A DNA stretch of 64,000 nt from Phenylobacterium sp. Root1290 (GCF_001425305.1 NZ_LMEE01000001.1:1895500-1959499); one strand, 5' to 3'; numbered from the stretch's first letter, positions 49,829 to 58,002 are shown. Numbers and translations: made by a program. The notes: generated by a model not told the origin, from the letters alone.

Positions 49829-50847
49829 TCGACCGTCGCCTGCTCATCGGCAGCAGCCTGGCCGCCCTTAGTCTTGCGGCCTGCGGCAAGTCCGAAACCA
49901 CGACGCCGGCCGGCGGCCCGCCGAAGGTGGTCAACTTCTCGATCCTGGCGACCGAGAACTCCACCAGCATGGAGACCTTCTGGAAGCCGATCCTGGCCGA
50001 TATGGAAAAGTCGATCGGCATTCCGGTTAAGCCGTTCTTCGCGTCGAACTACACGGCGCTGATCGAGGCCCTGCGCTTCAAGCAGACCGACGCGGGCTGG
50101 TTCTCCAACCAGTCGGGCCTGGAGGCCGTGCGCCGTTCGAACGGCGAGGTCTTCGCCCGCACTTTCGATCCCAGCGGATCGGACGGATACAAGTCGCTGC
50201 TGATCGTGCCGGCCAGTTCGAAGACCACGCTGGAAGACGTGCTGAAGTGCGACAAGACGCTGACCTTCGGCATCGGCGACGCCAAGTCGACCTCGGGCAC
50301 GCTGGCGCCGATGACGTATCTCTTCGCGCCCAAGGGCATTCGGCCTGAGGCCTGCTTCAAGCAGGTGCGCGCCGCCAATCACCAGGCCAACCTGTTCTCG
50401 GTCGCCAAGGGCGTCCTGGACGTAGCGACCAACAACTCCACCGCCCTGCGCCTGCAGCGCGAGCGCGGCTCGCCCGTGGCCGATCAGGTGCGGGTGATCT
50501 GGGAAAGTCCCAAGCTGCCTGAGGACCCGATCATCTGGCGCAGCGACCTCGATCCCGCGGTGAAGGAGAAGCTGCGTCAGTTCTTCCTGACCTACGCCCA
50601 GGGCGAAGGCCCGGAGGCCGAGCGCCAGCGCAAGCTGCTGGCCGCGCTGTCGATCGGCGGCTTCCGCCCGGCCGACAACTCGCACCTGTTGCCGGTGCGC
50701 GAGATGGAAGCGACCGAACAACTGCTGTCGGCGCGCAACGCTGGCGACAAGGTGAAGGAAGGGCAGGCCCAGAAGGCGCTCGACACCATCGCCACCGAGC
50801 GCGCAGCGCTGGAAGCCAAGACCGGCCAGCCCGTCGCGGCCCAATAG
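49825..50847 (+). CDS. phnD: PhnD-type periplasmic substrate-binding lipoprotein
   Basis: The 340-residue precursor begins with a lipoprotein-like signal (lipobox LAAC, Cys about residue 21). The mature protein is a type II periplasmic-binding protein: FSILATENSTS, FKQTDAGWFSNQSGLEAV and the ligand region FGIGDAKSTSGTLAPM resemble PhnD/PtxB-like receptors that hold phosphonate or phosphite with Ser/Thr side chains. It delivers ligand to PhnE. Translation is coupled to phnC. Confidence 0.92.
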   Translation: MIDRRLLIGSSLAALSLAACGKSETTTPAGGPPKVVNFSILATENSTSMETFWKPILADMEKSIGIPVKPFFASNYTALIEALRFKQTDAGWFSNQSGLEAVRRSNGEVFARTFDPSGSDGYKSLLIVPASSKTTLEDVLKCDKTLTFGIGDAKSTSGTLAPMTYLFAPKGIRPEACFKQVRAANHQANLFSVAKGVLDVATNNSTALRLQRERGSPVADQVRVIWESPKLPEDPIIWRSDLDPAVKEKLRQFFLTYAQGEGPEAERQRKLLAALSIGGFRPADNSHLLPVREMEATEQLLSARNAGDKVKEGQAQKALDTIATERAALEAKTGQPVAAQ

Positions 50848-50856
50848 GACATTCAC

Positions 50857-51666
50857 GTGACCGCCAGCGTAACTGACGCCGCCCTTCTGAAGCCGCCGTC
50901 CCGGCCCCTGGGCCAGCAAGTGTTCGACGTCGCCCTGTGGGGCGGCATCGCGGTGCTGCTGGTGATCAGCTTCGGTCCCGCGGAAATGAGCAAGCTGCCT
51001 TTGCTCTTCCAGAACTCGGACAACATGCGTCAGTTCGGGCGCGAGTTTCTGCGCCCCGACTTCAGCGACTGGACGTTCCTGGTCGGCCAGATGTGGCTGA
51101 CCGTGCAAATCGCGCTGTGGGGCACCGCCATCGCCGTGCTGCTGGCTGTGCCGCTGGGCCTGCTGGGCGCGCGCAACGTCACGCCGTCCTACGTCCAGCT
51201 GCCGATCCGGCGGATGATGGACATGCTGCGCTCGGTGCCCGACCTGGTCATCGGCACGATCTTCGTGGTCGCCGTCGGCCTGGGGCCGTTCGCCGGGGTC
51301 ATGGCCCTGGCGCTCAACACCGGCGGCGTTCTGGGCAAGCTGTTCTCCGAGGCGGTCGAGTCGATCGACAAGGGCCCGGTCGAAGGCGTCCGCGCCACCG
51401 GCGCGGCCCCGCTGCAGGAAGTCGTTTGGGGGGTGATCCCGCAGGTGGCGCCGCTCTGGACCTCGTACGCGCTTTATCGTTTCGAATCGAACAGCCGCGC
51501 GGCCACCGTGCTGGGTCTGATCGGCGCCGGCGGGATCGGCCAGATCCTGTTCGACAGCCTCAACTCGTTCGCCTATTCGCGAGTCGCGGCCATCGCGATC
51601 GTCATCGTGATCGCTGTCACACTGATCGACCTGCTGTCACAAACCATCCGTGGGCGTCTGCTTTAG
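50857..51666 (+). CDS. phnE: PhnE-type ABC transporter permease
   Basis: The 269-residue inner-membrane permease has about six hydrophobic segments and the EAA-like coupling loop EAVESIDKGPVEGVRATGA, followed by QEVVWGVIPQVAP. The RSVPDLVIGTIFVVAVGLGPFAG segment is characteristic of PhnE. A start GTG at 50857 follows phnD by 9 nt. It ends the operon; a hairpin lies 20 bp after its stop. Confidence 0.94.
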   Translation: MTASVTDAALLKPPSRPLGQQVFDVALWGGIAVLLVISFGPAEMSKLPLLFQNSDNMRQFGREFLRPDFSDWTFLVGQMWLTVQIALWGTAIAVLLAVPLGLLGARNVTPSYVQLPIRRMMDMLRSVPDLVIGTIFVVAVGLGPFAGVMALALNTGGVLGKLFSEAVESIDKGPVEGVRATGAAPLQEVVWGVIPQVAPLWTSYALYRFESNSRAATVLGLIGAGGIGQILFDSLNSFAYSRVAAIAIVIVIAVTLIDLLSQTIRGRLL

Positions 51667-51685
51667 GCGTGTCAAAAAGGTCGCA

Positions 51686-51710
51686 GGCGGGGCTCTTCGG
51701 GAGTCCCGCC
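51686..51710 (+). terminator. Hairpin after phnE
   Basis: GGCGGGGCTC pairs with GAGTCCCGCC around a TTCGG loop (one G-T pair). A T-tract is missing, so termination strength is uncertain. A second inverted repeat, TCCCCCTCT (51767-51775) and AGAGGGGGA (51799-51807), lies further on. Confidence 0.5.
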
Positions 51711-51815
51711 GTCAGGCGGTCGGCGATCTCCCGATTCAATCAAGACATTGATATCAAAGGGATTAATCCCCCTCTGGGGGCGGTGAGCCCATCCCCGGAG
51801 AGGGGGATCGCAAAT

Positions 51816-51866
51816 CCGTCATCAAACTGACGACGAGCCGTCGCGGAAGCTTGGCTGAAGCGTCAC
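51816..51866 (+). promoter_or_regulatory. Phased array of Pho-box half-sites upstream of the porin
   Basis: Heptamers CCGTCAT (51816), CTGACGA (51827) and CCGTCGC (51838) follow one another with 4-bp spacers, and a further GTCAC core lies at 51862; the cores start at 51818, 51829, 51840 and 51862, all on an 11-bp grid. This is the geometry of tandem PhoB boxes. It lies 71-121 bp before the porin start. Confidence 0.5.
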
Positions 51867-51936
51867 GGGACCTCGTTAAGCCGCCTCGCAAGCCTCTGAA
51901 AGGGCTCACGGGGATAGCTCTACAAGGATCCTGATA

Positions 51937-53148
51937 ATGAAGATCAACACCTCGCTTTGCGCCGGGGCGGCGCTCGGCGTGCTCGCGCTCGCCATCGCCG
52001 GCGGCGCTCAGGCGCAAGACACCACGACGTCGTGGAAAGGCGCTCCGCAGTTTCAGAACGACTCGCTGACCTTCAAGGTCCGCGGCCGCGTCTACCAAGA
52101 TTTCGTCCACCAGGAAGTGGATCGCCAGACCGGCGCCGACTTCCAAGCCGACGTCACCCGCCTGCGCACCGCTCGCCTGGGCGTCGAAGGCACTTGGAAT
52201 GCGAACTGGGCCTACAAGGCCGAGTTCACCGTGGCCGGCGGCTCGGCCAACTGGGAGGACCTGATCCTCGAATACAAGCCGACCGACAGCATCTCGATCA
52301 TGGCCGGTAACTTCAAAACCGTGTCGTTCGAGAACATCTCGTCGTCGCGCTACACCACCTTCATGGAACGCGGGCCGTTCAACGACGTGCTCGACATCGG
52401 CCGCGTCATGAACGTGCAGGTCAAGGCGAACGGCGAGAACTGGACCGCCGCCGCCGCGATCTCGGGCGACTCGCTCAACAACGCCGACCCGACCGCCACC
52501 GCCACCGGCGGCAGCGAGACTCTGGGCGTCAACGGCCGCGTGACCTGGGTGCCGATCAACGGCGACGCCACCAAGCTGCACGTCGGCGCCTGGGCGCGTT
52601 ATCGCGACCGCCAGGACCAAGCCAACTTCACCTACCAGGCCCGCAACAACACCAACTACGGCGCGCGCTACATCACCACCGGCGCGGTCGGCGTCTCCGA
52701 CACCATGGTCGGCCTGGAAGGCATCTTCATCCAGGGCCCGTTCTCGGTGCAGGGCGAGTGGGCGACCGCTGACGTGGATCGTCTGGCCAACGTCTCCAGC
52801 AACCTGAAGAGCTACTACGTGTCGGGCTCGTGGTTCGTGACCGGCGAGATGAAGAACCTCGACGTCAAGAAGGGCGAGTGGGGTCGGACCAAGATCCTGA
52901 ACCCGATGACCAGCGGCGGCCTCGGCGCGCTGGAACTGGCGGTCCGCTACGACAACACCGACCTGACCGACTTCAACATCCCGGCCACGGCCGGCGAGTA
53001 CTCGGCCTGGACCCTCGGCGCCAACTGGTACCCGCACCCCTACGTGCGGTTCATGGCGAACTACACGAAGTCCGAGAACGACAACCGCGCCGTCGGCGCC
53101 GACGTCGATGTCGAGACCCTGCAGTTCCGCGCTCAGTTCGACTTCTAA
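51937..53148 (+). CDS. OprP-type phosphate-selective porin
   Basis: The 403-residue precursor has a signal peptide (cleavage after GGAQA) and the alternating pattern of an OprP/OprO-type beta-barrel, ending in Phe (FRAQFDF). Segments AEFTVAGGSANWEDLILEY and IMAGNFKTVSFENISSSR are typical of this porin family. It should sit in the outer membrane and let phosphate or polyphosphate pass. The phased Pho-box-like array upstream and the pstS gene 66 bp downstream support the assignment. An alternative is a general anion porin. Confidence 0.88.
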   Translation: MKINTSLCAGAALGVLALAIAGGAQAQDTTTSWKGAPQFQNDSLTFKVRGRVYQDFVHQEVDRQTGADFQADVTRLRTARLGVEGTWNANWAYKAEFTVAGGSANWEDLILEYKPTDSISIMAGNFKTVSFENISSSRYTTFMERGPFNDVLDIGRVMNVQVKANGENWTAAAAISGDSLNNADPTATATGGSETLGVNGRVTWVPINGDATKLHVGAWARYRDRQDQANFTYQARNNTNYGARYITTGAVGVSDTMVGLEGIFIQGPFSVQGEWATADVDRLANVSSNLKSYYVSGSWFVTGEMKNLDVKKGEWGRTKILNPMTSGGLGALELAVRYDNTDLTDFNIPATAGEYSAWTLGANWYPHPYVRFMANYTKSENDNRAVGADVDVETLQFRAQFDF

Positions 53149-53214
53149 GACCTCCCCAGCGGGGCGGTCCCTGGGCCGCTCCGCACCCCATTTTCCCTCG
53201 AGGAGCAACCTCCC

Positions 53215-54255
53215 GTGAAAAAACTACTGGCCTTCACCGCCGCCGCCGCCTCCGTTATGGCGATCTCGGCTCCGGCCTACGCCGCCCGCGACTACGTCTG
53301 GGCCGCCGGCTCGTCGACCGTGTTCCCGTTCTCCACCCGCGTGGCTGAAAACTACGCCAAGAAGACCGGCAAGAAGGCTCCGAAAGTCGAGAGCCTGGGC
53401 ACCGGCGGCGGCATCAAGCTGTTCTGCGGCGGCGTCGGCGACGCCTTCCCGGACATCGCCAACGCTTCGCGTCCGATGAAGAAGTCGGAGTTCGACGCCT
53501 GCGCCGCCAAGGGCGTTAAGGACATCGTCCAGATCAAGATCGGCTTCGACGGCATCGTCGTGGCGACCGACAAGGAAGGCGCCGACTACAACTTCAAGAC
53601 CGAGCACCTCTACCTGGGCCTGGCCGCGAACGTGCTGCGCCAGGGCAAGTTCGTGAAGAACCCCTACCAGACGTGGGACGAGATCGGCACCGGCCTGCCG
53701 GGCAACCGCATCAACGTCTACGGCCCGCCGCCGACCTCGGGCACCCGCGACGCCTGGGTTGAGCTGGCCATCGAGGCCGGGGCCCGCAAGTTCCCGACCG
53801 CCGAAGAACTGCGCTCGAACAACGAGAAGAAGTTCAAGGAACTGGTCGATCCGATGCGCAAGGACGGCTGGGTGGACGCCGGTGAGAACGACAACGCCAT
53901 CGTCGGCACCCTGACCAAGACCCCCGGCTCGCTGGGCGTCTTCGGCTGGTCCTACCTCGAAGAGAACATGGACAAGATCAAGGGCGCGGCGGTCAACGGC
54001 GTGAAGCCCACCGCGAACACCATCGCCGACGGTTCGTACCCGCTGGCCCGTTCGCTCTACATCTACGTGAAGAAGGCCAATATCGGGGTGACCCAGGGCC
54101 TGCAGGAATACCTGAACGAGTTCGTCTCCGACGCGGCGACGGGCCGGGGCGGCTATCTCGGGAGCCGCGGCCTGATCTCGCTGCCGGCCAGCCAGCACGA
54201 GGGCCAGAAGGCGCTTGCTCAGAAGCTGACCCCGATGGCGCGTCCCGCCAGCTAA
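53215..54255 (+). CDS. pstS: PstS-type phosphate-binding protein
   Basis: The 346-residue precursor starts with GTG and has a Sec signal peptide (cleavage after PAYA). The mature protein has the PstS binding residues: AAGSSTVFPFS (the first oxyanion loop), FDGIVVATDK, and the GPPPTSGTRDAWVEL loop that closes on phosphate. It captures phosphate in the periplasm. The partner genes pstC, pstA and pstB are not in the window, so the permease is encoded elsewhere or the PhnE system is used. It sits after the porin with GAGGAG nine bases before the start, probably in one operon. Confidence 0.92.
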   Translation: MKKLLAFTAAAASVMAISAPAYAARDYVWAAGSSTVFPFSTRVAENYAKKTGKKAPKVESLGTGGGIKLFCGGVGDAFPDIANASRPMKKSEFDACAAKGVKDIVQIKIGFDGIVVATDKEGADYNFKTEHLYLGLAANVLRQGKFVKNPYQTWDEIGTGLPGNRINVYGPPPTSGTRDAWVELAIEAGARKFPTAEELRSNNEKKFKELVDPMRKDGWVDAGENDNAIVGTLTKTPGSLGVFGWSYLEENMDKIKGAAVNGVKPTANTIADGSYPLARSLYIYVKKANIGVTQGLQEYLNEFVSDAATGRGGYLGSRGLISLPASQHEGQKALAQKLTPMARPAS

Positions 54256-54278
54256 AGGTTAGTCCCTGGAGAGTGGAG

Positions 54279-54317
54279 AGCGCCGCGGGCCAACGGGTCC
54301 GCGGCGCTTTTCGTTTC
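54279..54317 (+). terminator. Rho-independent terminator after pstS
   Basis: AGCGCCGCGG and CCGCGGCGCT form a perfect 10-bp stem with a 10-base loop, followed by TTTCGTTT. It ends the porin-pstS transcript and separates it from the convergent hydrolase gene. Confidence 0.85.
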
Positions 54318-55548
54318 AGCCGGCTGCGCGCCGCACCTCTGTACGGACCTGGGAGCCGTTTTCCAGGGTGCGATGGACCGGGCACTTGTCGGCGATCTCG
54401 ACGATCTTGGCGGCCAGGTCGTCGGAGAGTTCGCCTTCGATCGAGATCACCCGGGTGAAGCAGTCGATCTTGCCCACGGCGGGCGTGTCGGCGCCGGCGA
54501 CGCCGTCGCGGACGTGGATCTTTTCGTGGCTGACATCGACCTGCACGCGGCCGATCTTGAGTCCTTTGCGCTCGGCATAGAGGCGCAGGGTCATCGAGGT
54601 GCAGGCGCCCAGCGCCACGGAGAGGTAATCGTAGGGCGATGGGCCCGTGTCGAGCCCGCCGACGCTCTCGGGTTCATCGGCGAACAGTCGGTGGCGGCCG
54701 GCCTGTATGGCGGTCTGGAACTTGCCCTCGCCGGTCTCCATGACCCGCACGTGCTCCATCGGCTCGTCGCCCTGAGGTGCGTCGGCGTCGATGTAGCGGC
54801 CCAGCCAGCCGGAGATGACCTGCGCCGCGAAGGCGGCGTCGTCGGGATCGCTGAGCAGATGGTCGGCCTTGTCGAGCGAGATGAAGCTCTTGGGGTGCTT
54901 GGCGGCCAGGAAGATGCGGGTGGCGTTCTCGATGCCGACGGTCTGGTCGAGCGGCGAGTGCAGGATCAGCAGCGGCTTCTTCATCGTGGCCACCGCCTCG
55001 CGGATGCTGCTGCGGCGCACGTCGTCGATGAACTGGCGCTTGATGGTGAAGCTGCGACCGCCGAGTTCGACCTGCGCCTGACCCTCGGCTTCGATCTGCG
55101 CGAGGCTGGATCCGAGGTTCTTCAGGACGTGGCTGGGGTCGGCGGGGGCGCCGATGGTCACCACCGCCCGGACCTCGGGAATGTCCTTGGCGACCGCCAA
55201 GGCCGCGGCGCCGCCCAGGGAGTGGCCGATCAGCACCGAGGGCGCGCGATGATGCCGCCGCAGATAGTCCGCGGCGGCGCGCAGGTCCTCGACGTTGGAG
55301 GTGAAGTTGGTCGAGGCGAACTCGCCCTGGCTCGATCCCAGTCCGGTGAAGTCGAAGCGCAGGACGGCGACGCCGATCCGCGCGAGGTCGGCGGCGATGC
55401 GCCGGGCGCCCAGCAGGTCCTTCGAACAGGCGAAGCAGTGCGCGAACAGGGCGTAGGCGCGGATCGGCCCGTTGGGCCGGTCGAGTCGGGCGGCGAGCGT
55501 CGCCCCCGAATGGCCGGGGAATTCGACGCGTTCGACGCTGGCGGACAT
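54316..55548 (-). CDS. Alpha/beta hydrolase fused to OsmC-like domain
   Basis: The 410-residue protein joins an alpha/beta hydrolase (about 1-245; FTGLGSSQGEF, nucleophile Ser in GHSLGGAA, His in DKADHLLSD) to a C-terminal OsmC/Ohr-like domain (about 270-405) with the peroxidase cysteines in ALGACTSMTLRLY and DKCPVHRTLEN. This two-domain arrangement is known from other proteobacteria and may detoxify or hydrolyse organic hydroperoxides and esters. The ATG at 55548 is chosen (AGGGA upstream); an in-frame ATG at 55590 lies in the upstream gene. It ends the minus-strand operon that begins with the PlcP-like gene. Confidence 0.9.
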   Translation of the reverse strand: MSASVERVEFPGHSGATLAARLDRPNGPIRAYALFAHCFACSKDLLGARRIAADLARIGVAVLRFDFTGLGSSQGEFASTNFTSNVEDLRAAADYLRRHHRAPSVLIGHSLGGAAALAVAKDIPEVRAVVTIGAPADPSHVLKNLGSSLAQIEAEGQAQVELGGRSFTIKRQFIDDVRRSSIREAVATMKKPLLILHSPLDQTVGIENATRIFLAAKHPKSFISLDKADHLLSDPDDAAFAAQVISGWLGRYIDADAPQGDEPMEHVRVMETGEGKFQTAIQAGRHRLFADEPESVGGLDTGPSPYDYLSVALGACTSMTLRLYAERKGLKIGRVQVDVSHEKIHVRDGVAGADTPAVGKIDCFTRVISIEGELSDDLAAKIVEIADKCPVHRTLENGSQVRTEVRRAAG

Positions 55549-55558
55549 GGGCGGTCCC

Positions 55559-56959
55559 TTATGCGGCCTCGGGACGCCGTCGGCGCACACGGGCGAGCCG
55601 GCGCAGCTTGCGCCAGAAGCGGGTCTTCTCCGGCTCCGGATAGGGCTGGAGGTTCTTCACGAAGTCCTCGGCGCAGGCCTTCCAGGAGAAGCCCTCGGCG
55701 AAGGCGCGCACGGTCTTGCGGTCGAGCTTGAGGGCTTCGAGGCACGCCTCGCGCAGGCCTTCGGTGGCGCTGTGCGCCAGGACGCCGGCGCCGGAACCCG
55801 GAAGGATGTCGATAGGCCCGGGGGCGGGATAGGCCGCCACGGGAATGCCGGCGGCCATGGCCTCCAGGATCACCAGCCCGAAGGTGTCGGTGAGCGAGGG
55901 GAAGACGAAGACGTCGGCGCAGGAGAAGTGCGCGGCCAGTTCGTCGCCGAACTTGGCCCCGGTGAACACCGCGGCGGGATAGCGCTCCCGCAGTTCCTCG
56001 AGCTGCGGGCCGTCGCCGACCACCACCTTGGTGCCGGGCAGGTCGAGGCCGAGGAACGCCTCGATGTTCTTCTCCACCGCCACGCGGCCGACAGAGAGGA
56101 AGATGGGCCGGGTCAGGCCTTCGAAGATGTCGGGCTCGTCGTCGCGCTTGGGGTGGAACATCACTGTGTCGACGCCGCGCGACCAGACGGAGATGTTGCC
56201 GAAGCCGTGGCGCTCCAGCTCGTCCTTCATGGTCGGGGTGGTGACCATCATGCGGCCGGACGGCTTGTGGAACCACTTCATGTAGGCGTAGCCCGCGGCC
56301 AGCGGCAAAGGCAGGCGCGCAGAGACGTATTCCGGGAAGCGGGTGTGGTAGCTGGTCGTGAAGGGAAGCTTCCATTCCACGCAGATGCGGCGCGCGGCGA
56401 GGCCCAGCGGACCCTCGGTGGCGATGTGGATGGCCTCCGGCTCGAACGCCTTGAAGCGCTCCTGCACCGGCTCGTGGGCGGCGATCGCCACCTTGATCTC
56501 GGGATAGGTCGGCAGCGGGAAGGTCTTGAACTGGTCGGGGCTGATGACCTCGACGGAGTGACCAAGGTTGGTCAGTTCAGCAACCACGCGGCTGAGCGTG
56601 CGGACGACGCCGTTGACCTGCGGCTCCCAGGCGTCGGTGACCAGCAGGATGCGCATCGGCTTGTGGCCGTTTTCGCGCGGGGCGGTGATGGCGTCGCGAA
56701 TCCTCGCGGCCGGCCGGGCCGGTGTCAGCGCCTGGGCCTGCAGCCAGGCCCAGAAAGCGCCGAGCAGGGCTTCCTTGGTGGGGAAATGACGATAGACGGT
56801 GCGTTCGCCGACCTCGGCCTCGGCGGCGATGTCCGCGAAGCTGAGGTCCTCAAGGGGACCGGATTCCAGCTTGCGCGCCACGGCGTGCATGATCTGGTCG
56901 CGGGTCGCCTGTTTCTGGCGGTCGCGCAGGCTGGAAGCGTAGCGTGTCGGCGGTAACAT
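55559..56959 (-). CDS. TetR-type HTH domain fused to a family-4 glycosyltransferase
   Basis: One uninterrupted 466-residue frame with two unrelated parts. Residues 10-70 are a TetR N-terminal helix-turn-helix: RDQIMHAVARKLESGPLEDL, then FADIAAEAEVGERTVYRHFP and TKEALLGAF. The TetR ligand domain is missing. From Met102 a GT4 glycosyltransferase follows: MRILLVTDAWEPQVNGVVRTL, the acceptor side to about residue 260, then the donor side with SVGRVAVEKNIEAFL, GDGPQLEEL and SLTDTFGLVILEAMAAGIPV. The enzyme part resembles alphaproteobacterial glycolipid glycosyltransferases (Agt-like). The neighbouring PlcP-like phosphoesterase supports a role in glycolipid synthesis from diacylglycerol. Whether translation starts at 56959 or also at Met102 (56656; no clear ribosome site) is open. 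Confidence 0.88.
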   Translation of the reverse strand: MLPPTRYASSLRDRQKQATRDQIMHAVARKLESGPLEDLSFADIAAEAEVGERTVYRHFPTKEALLGAFWAWLQAQALTPARPAARIRDAITAPRENGHKPMRILLVTDAWEPQVNGVVRTLSRVVAELTNLGHSVEVISPDQFKTFPLPTYPEIKVAIAAHEPVQERFKAFEPEAIHIATEGPLGLAARRICVEWKLPFTTSYHTRFPEYVSARLPLPLAAGYAYMKWFHKPSGRMMVTTPTMKDELERHGFGNISVWSRGVDTVMFHPKRDDEPDIFEGLTRPIFLSVGRVAVEKNIEAFLGLDLPGTKVVVGDGPQLEELRERYPAAVFTGAKFGDELAAHFSCADVFVFPSLTDTFGLVILEAMAAGIPVAAYPAPGPIDILPGSGAGVLAHSATEGLREACLEALKLDRKTVRAFAEGFSWKACAEDFVKNLQPYPEPEKTRFWRKLRRLARVRRRRPEAA

Positions 56960-56995
56960 GACAGCGGGACTGTCACCAAATCAGCAGGGCTGTCA
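56959..56995. promoter_or_regulatory. Palindrome at the start codon of the TetR-glycosyltransferase gene
   Basis: TGACAG (56959-56964) and CTGTCA (56970-56975) form a perfect inverted repeat with a 5-bp spacer, overlapping the start codon; a further CTGTCA lies at 56990-56995. On the minus strand the last is TTGACA, a -35 consensus, which would place transcription start near the ATG. It is a good candidate operator for the TetR-type domain encoded immediately downstream. Confidence 0.55.
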
Positions 56996-57015
56996 ATCAG
57001 GGGTGATCCGGGGCC

Positions 57016-57849
57016 CTAGGCCGCCGCCGGGGTGGGCAGGGCTTCGGGCTCAAGCGCCGGCTCGACCAGACGGATCGTCCGGTCGATGGCCGACCACGAG
57101 CGAAGCTTGGCCCAGTGCAGGATCTCGAGCGTGCCGTCGTGGTGTTCGACGAGCGCCGAGCAGCTCTCAACCCAGTCGCCGTCGTTGATATACGCGATCC
57201 CGTCGATGTCGCGCATCTCGGCTTTGTGAATGTGACCGCAGATCACGCCGTCCACGCCGCGGCGCCGCGCCTCGTCGGCGACGGCGGCCTCGAAGTTCTC
57301 GACGAACTGCAGCGCGTTCTTGACCCTGGTCTTCAGGAAGGCCGAGAGGCTCCAATAGCCGAAGCCCATCCGCCGCCTGATGCGGTTGAACAGGGTGTTG
57401 GTGGCGATCAGCGCCCGGTAGGCGTAGTCGCCCACGAAGGCCAGCCAGCGCGCATGCTGGACGACGCCGTCGAACTCGTCCCCGTGCAGGACCAGGAAGC
57501 GCTTGCCGTCGGCGGTCTCGTGGATGGCGTCGCGCACCACCACCACCCCGCCGAAGTGGACGCCGACGAACTCGCGCACGCGATCGTCGTGATTGCCCGG
57601 GACATAGATGACGTTCACGCCCTTGCGGGCCAGGCGCAGGATCTTCTGCACCACGTCGTTGTGCGACTGCGGCCAGTGCCAGCCAGAGCGCAGCTTCCAG
57701 CCGTCGACGATGTCGCCGACGAGGTAGAGCGTTTCGCACTCGATGTGCCGGATGAAATCGAGCAACAACTCGGCCTGGCAGCCTTTTGTGCCCAGATGAA
57801 TGTCGGAGATGAACACCGCGCGATAGTTGCGGATCGGCAGATCTGCCAT
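57016..57849 (-). CDS. PlcP-like calcineurin-type phosphoesterase
   Basis: The 277-residue metallophosphoesterase shows the two-metal motifs FISDIHLGT, GDIVDGW, GNHDDR, LHGDEFD and GHIHKAE. Genes like this are often named LpxH, but the sequence with GCQAELLLDF, SGWHWPQSHNDVVQKIL and YINDGDWVESCSA is the type characterised in Sinorhizobium meliloti as PlcP, a phospholipase C that degrades phospholipids to diacylglycerol under phosphate starvation. The downstream glycosyltransferase could use that diacylglycerol. The ATG at 57849 has AAGGGGG upstream; an in-frame ATG at 57882 is less likely. A paralogue with true LpxH function elsewhere in the genome would settle the name. Confidence 0.88.
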   Translation of the reverse strand: MADLPIRNYRAVFISDIHLGTKGCQAELLLDFIRHIECETLYLVGDIVDGWKLRSGWHWPQSHNDVVQKILRLARKGVNVIYVPGNHDDRVREFVGVHFGGVVVVRDAIHETADGKRFLVLHGDEFDGVVQHARWLAFVGDYAYRALIATNTLFNRIRRRMGFGYWSLSAFLKTRVKNALQFVENFEAAVADEARRRGVDGVICGHIHKAEMRDIDGIAYINDGDWVESCSALVEHHDGTLEILHWAKLRSWSAIDRTIRLVEPALEPEALPTPAAA

Positions 57850-57898
57850 TCCGTGCCCCCTTGGCCGGCCAGAACTGCTCATCGGTTAGGCTGATTGC

Positions 57899-57916
57899 AT
57901 GTCATTCTCATGAAAC
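57899..57916 (-). promoter_or_regulatory. Weak Pho-box-like site upstream of the PlcP-like gene
   Basis: On the minus strand GTTTCAT and ATGACAT are 4 bp apart, each matching CTGTCAT at 5 of 7 positions. It lies 50 bp before the start. The match is weak and the call rests on the phosphate context. Confidence 0.3.
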
Positions 57917-58002
57917 CCTCGCCGCCCCTTTTGTCGCGGCGCCTTTTGAATTAAGGGTTTGGGAAGGCCGACCCTCCCCAGGTCTCCCGAAAACAAGGTC
58001 CA

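Noticed and set aside
51667..51690. Pho box directly after phnE (GTGTCAAAAAGGTCGCAG)
   Set aside because: The GTC cores are 9 bp apart instead of 11, so it does not fit the PhoB geometry.
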